Source: Leucobacter chinensis | GTDB lineage: Bacteria; Actinomycetota; Actinomycetes; Actinomycetales; Microbacteriaceae | Assembly: GCF_019049105.1 (NCBI RefSeq) | Contig: NZ_JAHQZR010000006.1 | Span: forward strand, 248,001-312,000 | Reading direction: 5' to 3' | Length of the DNA stretch: 64,000 bases | Shown: in pieces, positions 58,912 to 64,000 of the stretch | Layout: each line of letters starts with the position of its first letter | How positions within the stretch are numbered: position 1 is the first letter of the stretch | The notes under the pieces: generated by a model | The model's input: the letters and a program-made list of their open reading frames with translations, nothing else | Database searches by the model: none | What the model was told of the DNA's origin: nothing | Made by a program: the position numbers and the translations under genes

Positions 58912-59670
58912 ATGGAATGGTCAATACAAGAAATCGCGAAGCTTGCCGGCACAACGAGCCGCACCCTGCGTCACTACGACGAGATTGGGCTGCTGCAGCC
59001 GTTGCGCATCGGGCCAAACGGCTATCGGTATTACGGCGAGGTCGAGCTGCGCACCCTGCAACGCATCATGCTGCTGCGTGATCTTGGCATGGCGCTCGAT
59101 GCGATCGGGCGCGTTATTGCAAGTGACCTCGAAGAACGTGAGGCGCTTGCGATGCACCTCACCCTGCTCACCGAGCAACACGACCGCATCGCGCAGCAGA
59201 TCGCCGGGGTGCAACACACCCTTCAGGCGCTCGAAGGGAAGGAAGAACTCATGGCAGAGACCATGTTTGAAGGATTTGATCACGCAGAGTATCGTGACGA
59301 GGTCGAGCAGCGCTGGGGCGCGAAGGCTGCGGCAGCAAGCGAAGCGTGGTGGTCTGGACTCTCTGATGCCAACAGACACTCGTGGCAGGCCCAGGTCGAA
59401 ACACTGAATGCCGATTGGCGAGCCGCCTTCGAAGCGGGAGAAAAGCCCAGCGGCACTGTGGGGCAGGCGCTTGCGCAACGTCACGTCGCCTGGCTCCGAT
59501 CGGTGCCGGGCACCCCGATGCAGTCGGCTGGGGCCGCGAAGTCATACATCGAGGGGCTCGGTGAACTGTACGTGTGTGATGAGCGTTTCGCAGCAAATTA
59601 TGGTGGTGCCGAGGGCGCAGCGTTCGTGCGAGATGCTCTCGCTGAGCACGTGCGGGGCGGTCTTGCATAA
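58912..59670 (+). CDS. MerR-family regulator with TipAS antibiotic-recognition domain
   Basis: This 252-residue protein resembles TipAL, the thiopeptide-responsive regulator of actinobacteria. The N-terminal MerR HTH is EWSIQEIAKLAGTTSRTLRHYDE, followed by GYRYYGEVELRTLQRIMLL and a long dimerisation helix (LTEQHDRIAQQIAGVQHTL). The C-terminal helical TipAS region (about residues 120-252) contains QRWGAKAAAASEAWW and ends YVCDERFAANYGGAEGAAFV, with one cysteine at a position where TipAL-type proteins may react with drugs. ATG 58912 is chosen because the -10 lies seven bases upstream and the operator surrounds the promoter. The GTG at 58903 would be inside the -10. Confidence 0.93.
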   Translation: MEWSIQEIAKLAGTTSRTLRHYDEIGLLQPLRIGPNGYRYYGEVELRTLQRIMLLRDLGMALDAIGRVIASDLEEREALAMHLTLLTEQHDRIAQQIAGVQHTLQALEGKEELMAETMFEGFDHAEYRDEVEQRWGAKAAAASEAWWSGLSDANRHSWQAQVETLNADWRAAFEAGEKPSGTVGQALAQRHVAWLRSVPGTPMQSAGAAKSYIEGLGELYVCDERFAANYGGAEGAAFVRDALAEHVRGGLA

Positions 59671-59763
59671 GCGCGTGGCACCCTAGCCCTCGGCCCGCCC
59701 GCACGCATACGATAGAACCGCAAGCGGCGCGTGGCCGAGGGGTCGCGGGAACGGAGTGACTCG

Positions 59764-61308
59764 ATGATTGAGCGGCACGAGGCGAAGGCCCCGGCAGGAA
59801 CCTTCGTGGGAACGCGCGATGGCGACGCAACGGTGTGGCGTGGCATCAGATATGCAGAACCTCCCGTGGGCCAGCTGAGTTGGCGGGCTCCGGTTGCCAA
59901 AGCCGACGACCCAGGCGAGGTCGAGTGCTTCGAGTACGCGCCGGTGTGCCCGCAACTGCCGAGCATCATGGTGACGTTGCCCGATGACATCCTGATGGGG
60001 CCAGACTGTCTCGCCCTCAATGTTTGGGCGCCACGTGAGAGACCCGGTGCCGAAGCGTTGCCGGTCATGGTGTGGGTGCACGGCGGCGCCTACATGTTTG
60101 GCGCCTCGAACCAGCAGGAGTATGAGGGTGCGCACCTCGCGGCAGCGGGCGACGTCATCGTTGTGAGTCTCAACTACCGGCTCGGCCCCTTCGGGTTTCT
60201 CGACCTCACCCGCTGCGGTGAGCCTGGCGATTTCGACGCGAACCTCGCGCTGCGAGATGTCATGCTCGCCCTTGAGTGGGTCAAGCGCAACATCGCGGCC
60301 TTTGGCGGTGACCCAGACCGGGTCACGCTCTTTGGCGAATCGGCCGGGGGAGCGATTGTCACGACACTGCTCGCGGTGCCGAGCGCCGAGGGCCTCTTTC
60401 ACCGCGCCATTGCTCAGTCGGCTCCCGCGTCGAGCGTGTACGGCCCCGACCGCGCCTTTCAGATCTCGCGGAGGCTCCTCACGGCGCTCGGCATCTCAGC
60501 GAGAGACGCGGCCGAGCTGCGCGACGTGCCCGTCGACGAGGTGCTGCGCGTCGCAAACGACATTCACGACCGCATTCCGAGCGAGGTTCCTGGCACCCTC
60601 GCCTTCGTTCCCGTCATTGATGGCGAGCTGGTTCCCGAGTCACCGGCAGAGGCTCTGCACGCAGGCCGGGGCCTGCCCGTGCCGCTCATTATCGGCACGA
60701 ACCACGACGAGGCGGCCCCATTTCGCTTCATGCGCACCCCGTTGCTCCCTATCTCCCGCGAGAGTATCGAGCAGATGCTCGAGGGCGTGCAGCAGGCGCA
60801 CCCAGACCGCCCCGTGCCCTCGATCGACGAGTTGCAAGAGATCACTGAGGGCATGCGGCTGCAAACGCTCGGCGTTGGCATCGCGCGCGACATCGGCTTC
60901 AGATTGCCTGCCCTGTGGATCATCGAGGGGCACTCCCGTATCGCACCGAGCTGGCTATACCGCTTTGACTACGCGACGCCGCTGCTCGTCGCCCTTGGGC
61001 TCGGCGCGGCTCACGCGACCGAGCTGGCCTACGTGTGGCGCACCCTCGACGCACCCTCGAGCGAACTCATTCTTGCGCTCGGTGGCAAGCGCACCTCCCG
61101 CAGCATCTCTGCGCGCATGAGCGGTCGCTGGGCAGCCTTCGCGCACGGCAAAGACCCGAACCCTGAGACTGAAACTGGCCCGGTCTGGCCTCGGTACGAC
61201 GAAGCAGAGCGTGCAAGCCTCATCATTGACCGCCTCGACCGGGTCGAGCACGATCTCGATGCTTCGCTGCGTGACGGCTGGGGCGACGGCGTACTCTCAT
61301 TCTCATGA
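59764..61308 (+). CDS. Type B carboxylesterase
   Basis: This 514-residue serine esterase has the carboxylesterase/lipase type B fold. YAEPPVGQLSWRAP follows the N-terminal strands, VMVWVHGGAYMFGAS is the oxyanion hole, and the nucleophile is S193 in LFGESAGGAIV. The acid is the glutamate in GTNHDEAAPF, and the histidine is likely H in GAAHATELAYVW. There is no signal peptide, so it is cytoplasmic. The ATG at 59764 has GGAG seven bases upstream, and earlier in-frame starts are not supported. Its stop overlaps the downstream MFS gene by four bases, suggesting detoxification by hydrolysis and export, which is an inference. Confidence 0.92.
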   Translation: MIERHEAKAPAGTFVGTRDGDATVWRGIRYAEPPVGQLSWRAPVAKADDPGEVECFEYAPVCPQLPSIMVTLPDDILMGPDCLALNVWAPRERPGAEALPVMVWVHGGAYMFGASNQQEYEGAHLAAAGDVIVVSLNYRLGPFGFLDLTRCGEPGDFDANLALRDVMLALEWVKRNIAAFGGDPDRVTLFGESAGGAIVTTLLAVPSAEGLFHRAIAQSAPASSVYGPDRAFQISRRLLTALGISARDAAELRDVPVDEVLRVANDIHDRIPSEVPGTLAFVPVIDGELVPESPAEALHAGRGLPVPLIIGTNHDEAAPFRFMRTPLLPISRESIEQMLEGVQQAHPDRPVPSIDELQEITEGMRLQTLGVGIARDIGFRLPALWIIEGHSRIAPSWLYRFDYATPLLVALGLGAAHATELAYVWRTLDAPSSELILALGGKRTSRSISARMSGRWAAFAHGKDPNPETETGPVWPRYDEAERASLIIDRLDRVEHDLDASLRDGWGDGVLSFS

Positions 61309-62546
61309 CGGGGCATGACGACTCGAAGGGGTTCTTGCGTCGGTACGCGCCCATGATTTACGGCCCCTCAGCCCTCTTCTCGATGGGCGAGGGTGCGGTG
61401 GTGCCGGTTATCCCGCTCATTGCCATCGAGCTCGGCGCGAGCCTCGCGACGGCGGCGCTCGCGGCCGCCGCTCTTGTTGTCGGTCACTTCGTTGGCAATT
61501 TGCCGGCAGGGTGGCTCGTGGCGAGGCGCGGCGAACGGGCGACGATGGTCATTTCTGGCTCACTCGCGAGCCTTGGCGTGCTCGGCATGGCCTTGTCGCC
61601 CTCGCTCGCCCTCTTCATGCTCGCCGTGTTCTGGGTAGGGGTGTGCGCAGCCGCCTTCAGTATCGCCCGCCATGCTTTCATGACCACGAATGTTCCCGTG
61701 ACGCATCGGGCAAGGGCCCTTTCGATGCTTGGCGGGGTGTACCGCTTTGGGGTGTTCGTGGGGCCCTTCATTGGTGCCGCGGCGATTTCCCTCCTTGGAA
61801 CGAACCGAGCCGTCTGCTGGTGGTTTCTCGTGGCGCTCGCCGCAACGGTGCTGCTCGTCGCGCTCGGTCCCGACCCCGAGGGGCGGCCCCTCGCTGCGGC
61901 CGGTCCCGGCGTTCCCTCCGCTCCTGCCCAGCGGCTCGAGGCGGCTCGTCCCGGCGTCTTTCGCACGATAGCCGATCACCGTGAGGTGCTCGCGAGGCTC
62001 GGGAGCGCGGCCGCCTGCATGGCCGCGGTGCGGGCAGCACGTCAGGTCGTGTTACCGCTCTGGGGCGAATCAATCGGGCTGCAGGGCAGCACGATTCTCG
62101 TCGTGGTCGGAGTCTCAGGCGCGCTCGATTTCGGGCTCTTTTACCTCTCGGGCCAGGTTATGGACCGGTACGGCAGACTCTGGGCCGCCGTGCCCGCCCT
62201 CGTCACCATGGGGGTGGGTTTCGCGGTGCTCTCGGCCACGCACGACGCCGGGGGCGCTGCGACCTGGTTCACCGCCTGCTCGATGCTCGTTGGCGTGGGC
62301 AACGGGCTCTCGAGTGGCATTCTCATGACCATCGGCGCCGACCTCGCGCCTCAGAGGTCTCCCGGCCCGTTCCTGGGTGCGTGGCACACGATTACTGATG
62401 GCGGATCGGCCGCGACTCCCGTGCTCTTTTCAGCCCTCGTCGCGGCAAGTAGCATCTCGGTGGCGACCGGTGCGATCGGTGTGATTGCCCTCGCGGGGGT
62501 GCTGGGCTTTGTGCGCTGGGTGCCTCGCTACGTACACGAACGCTAG
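61305..62546 (+). CDS. Major facilitator superfamily transporter
   Basis: This 413-residue membrane protein has about twelve helices. Features are the motif-A-like LPAGWLVARRGERATMVI between helices two and three, LGGVYRFGVFVGPFIGA and the C-terminal half with VMDRYGRLWAAVPALV and MTIGADLAPQRSPGPFLGAWH. The pattern resembles drug/sugar efflux MFS carriers. The direction of transport is not shown by sequence. The ATG overlaps the esterase stop (ATGA), so the two gene products are probably made together. A TAGGCT -10 for the next gene lies just downstream. Confidence 0.9.
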   Translation: MTGHDDSKGFLRRYAPMIYGPSALFSMGEGAVVPVIPLIAIELGASLATAALAAAALVVGHFVGNLPAGWLVARRGERATMVISGSLASLGVLGMALSPSLALFMLAVFWVGVCAAAFSIARHAFMTTNVPVTHRARALSMLGGVYRFGVFVGPFIGAAAISLLGTNRAVCWWFLVALAATVLLVALGPDPEGRPLAAAGPGVPSAPAQRLEAARPGVFRTIADHREVLARLGSAAACMAAVRAARQVVLPLWGESIGLQGSTILVVVGVSGALDFGLFYLSGQVMDRYGRLWAAVPALVTMGVGFAVLSATHDAGGAATWFTACSMLVGVGNGLSSGILMTIGADLAPQRSPGPFLGAWHTITDGGSAATPVLFSALVAASSISVATGAIGVIALAGVLGFVRWVPRYVHER

Positions 62547-62568
62547 GAGAGAATGAAGCGTCAGTTGG

Positions 62569-62574
62569 TAGGCT
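62569..62574 (+). promoter_or_regulatory. -10 box TAGGCT before the LOG-family gene
   Basis: TAGGCT, six bases TGGCGC, then the ATG at 62581. The identical hexamer and spacing occur at 20231, 37133 and 57960 (minus strand). Confidence 0.55.
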
Positions 62575-62580
62575 TGGCGC

Positions 62581-63639
62581 ATGAGCCAGACGCCAGAGAA
62601 CGAAGCAGTACAACAGAAGATTGACGAGCTCATTGAGGTTGCGGGCATCACCGAAAACCAGGCGCTCATTCGCAGCATTGTGAGCACGGGCATTGGCCTC
62701 GGTGAAGACGGCGCCGATCGCTTGAACCTCAAGATCACCTCGGCAGCGGTTGAGGAGATGCGAAATGCCTTCAGGCTTTTCGCGCCGCATCGTGGCGAGC
62801 ATAAGGTGACGATTTTTGGGTCGGCTCGTACCCAGCGTGAAGATCCGCTGTGGTTGCTCGCTGAAGAGGTGGCCACGAAAATGGCCGAGCACGACTGGTT
62901 TGTCGTGACGGGAGCCGGTCCCGGCATCATGGAGGCGGCTTCGCACGGTGCTGGTGAGCAGCACGCCCTCGGCGTCTCGATCAGGCTGCCCTTCGAGGAA
63001 TCGCCCAACATGGTCATTGCTGCCGATGACCGTCAGGTCTCGATGAAGTACTTCTTTACCCGCAAACTCATGCTTGTGAAGGAGTCACGGGGCTTCGTGT
63101 GTCTGCCCGGCGGCTTCGGCACCATGGACGAGCTGTTCGAACTGCTCACCCTGCAGCAAACCGGCAAGATGATTCCCGTGCCCATCGTGCTTGTCGACCA
63201 CCCCGACGGTACGTTCTGGTCACGCTTCAAGACCTACATCGAACAAGAGCTTGACGCGGCCGGCATGATTTCGCCCAATGACCTTGACCGGGTGCTCATC
63301 ACGAGCGACGCCGATGCCGCTGCCGACGAGATCACCGGCTTTTGGCGCAACTACGATTCGCTGCGCTGGTTCGGCACAGAACTCGTGTTGCGACTGCGGG
63401 CCGAACCCACTGACGAAGAGGTTGCCTCGCTCAACGAGCAGTTTGCCCACCTCATCGCCGATGGCAGCTTCGAGAAGACGACCGCGAGGCCCGCAGAGGT
63501 GCGCGACAACGACGTGCCAGAGGCGCCGCGGCTCGTGTTCACGCCGGCCCAGCGCCGCATCGGCGAGCTGCACCGCATCATTCGGGCGCTGAACGCGCTC
63601 GAGAGTGCGCCTCAGCGTGCTGCGAAGCCCAGCCAATAA
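62581..63639 (+). CDS. LOG-family (TIGR00730-like) Rossmann-fold protein
   Basis: This 352-residue protein belongs to the LOG/TIGR00730 group of nucleoside 5'-monophosphate phosphoribohydrolase-like enzymes. The hallmark PGGFGTMDELFELLTLQQTG (near residue 180) and the earlier GAGPGIMEAASHGAGE are both present. It is about twice the length of single-domain LOG enzymes, with an N-terminal helical extension of about 75 residues and a C-terminal extension of about 100 residues, as in COG1611 long forms. Nucleotide cleavage or salvage is inferred. The mRNA looks leaderless, with TAGGCT six bases before the ATG and no ribosome site. Confidence 0.9.
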   Translation: MSQTPENEAVQQKIDELIEVAGITENQALIRSIVSTGIGLGEDGADRLNLKITSAAVEEMRNAFRLFAPHRGEHKVTIFGSARTQREDPLWLLAEEVATKMAEHDWFVVTGAGPGIMEAASHGAGEQHALGVSIRLPFEESPNMVIAADDRQVSMKYFFTRKLMLVKESRGFVCLPGGFGTMDELFELLTLQQTGKMIPVPIVLVDHPDGTFWSRFKTYIEQELDAAGMISPNDLDRVLITSDADAAADEITGFWRNYDSLRWFGTELVLRLRAEPTDEEVASLNEQFAHLIADGSFEKTTARPAEVRDNDVPEAPRLVFTPAQRRIGELHRIIRALNALESAPQRAAKPSQ

Positions 63640-63711
63640 GCCGCGCAAGCGAACCACAGACCACGATTCAGGTGCCGCAATCGGCACGGTTTTACGAAGG
63701 AGAGACTGCCC

Positions 63712-64000
63712 ATGACCGATGACCTCACCAAGAAGCTCTCGGCGATTGTCGACCGCGATTTTGAGCAGACGGTGAGCGAGCTCGAAGCGCTCGTTCGCAT
63801 TCCCTCGGTGTCTTGGCCGGCCTTCGACCCCAAGCACCTTGACGAGAGCGCTGCGGCGGTTGCCGAGATGCTGCGCGAGACCGGCGTATTCGAGACCGTC
63901 GACGTGCGCCGTGCTCGCGAGGGCGACACCGAGGTGTGGGGCAAGCCCGCAATCGTCGCGCACCGTCCCGCAAAGAATGGCAAGCCGACCGTGCTGCTCT
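63712..64000 (+). CDS. M20-family dipeptidase, 5' end (partial)
   Basis: Only the first 96 residues are in the window: a helical start with VSELEALVRIPSVSW, the conserved entry segment of M20 metallopeptidases, followed by AAAVAEMLRETGVFETVDV. The zinc-binding residues lie beyond the end of the window. The family removes N-terminal residues or splits dipeptides in the cytoplasm. GAAGGAGAG lies about ten bases before the ATG. The frame is open to the last base. Confidence 0.85.
   Translation, partial: MTDDLTKKLSAIVDRDFEQTVSELEALVRIPSVSWPAFDPKHLDESAAAVAEMLRETGVFETVDVRRAREGDTEVWGKPAIVAHRPAKNGKPTVLL

Overview
This window reads as chromosomal DNA of a high-GC Gram-positive bacterium, most likely an actinobacterium of the Microbacteriaceae type (Leucobacter-like). 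That is an inference from strong G/C preference at third codon positions, many GTG/TTG starts, TANNNT -10 boxes placed 6-7 nt before start codons (leaderless mRNAs), a DtxR/IdeR-type iron box, and families typical of actinobacteria (DUF3516 helicase, DUF3817, caa3-type CtaG, PaaX, TipA-like MerR). I cannot fix the genus without a database search. About 60 protein genes and one tRNA gene fill the window densely.

Layout: 0-2.8 kb, end of pheS and all of pheT. 2.9-19 kb, housekeeping and metabolism: a PLP decarboxylase, crotonase, a RecB-like nuclease/SF1 helicase giant, an aminotransferase with nicotinamidase, a CPA1 antiporter, a DUF3516 Ski2-like helicase, deoC and Ppx/GppA, then tRNA-Gln(CUG). 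19.2-24 kb, a visibly more A/T-rich stretch beside the tRNA gene (methyltransferase, PaaX regulator, GNAT, alpha/beta hydrolase, lipoprotein) that looks acquired. 24-29.7 kb, a divergent unit: a Crp/Fnr-type regulator facing a substrate-binding lipoprotein, a one-piece permease-ATPase fusion and a flavin-dependent monooxygenase, with an elaborate operator between them. 29.9-34.3 kb, a lone 1448-residue FHA/FtsK (EssC-like) ATPase flanked by an 11-bp direct repeat. 34.3-39.5 kb, CtaG-like and PACE membrane proteins, and a LysR regulator divergent from an orphan SdhA/FrdA-like flavoprotein. 39.5-49.2 kb, two NarL-type two-component systems, one with an MMPL exporter and one with a MacB-like ABC system. 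49.2-52.5 kb, small stress membrane protein, carbonic anhydrase with an MHS-type transporter, and an EEP hydrolase. 52.5-56.5 kb, an iron-box-controlled siderophore ABC operon with a hairpin in its leader. 56.6-64 kb, acetyltransferase/ABC ATPase pair, FadR-type regulator, TipA-like MerR regulator, carboxylesterase with MFS exporter, a LOG-family protein and the start of an M20 peptidase.

How the genes work together: the 25-29.7 kb unit appears to be a regulated uptake-and-oxidation pathway for a small (possibly sulfur- or nitrogen-containing) organic compound. The 39.5-49 kb block is an envelope-stress/efflux island in which each sensor-regulator pair sits with its own exporter. The 52.5-56.5 kb operon imports ferric siderophore when iron is low. 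The most distinctive window-wide signal is that at least thirteen genes lack a Shine-Dalgarno sequence and have a -10 hexamer 6-7 nt before the start codon. Four of these use the identical hexamer TAGGCT.
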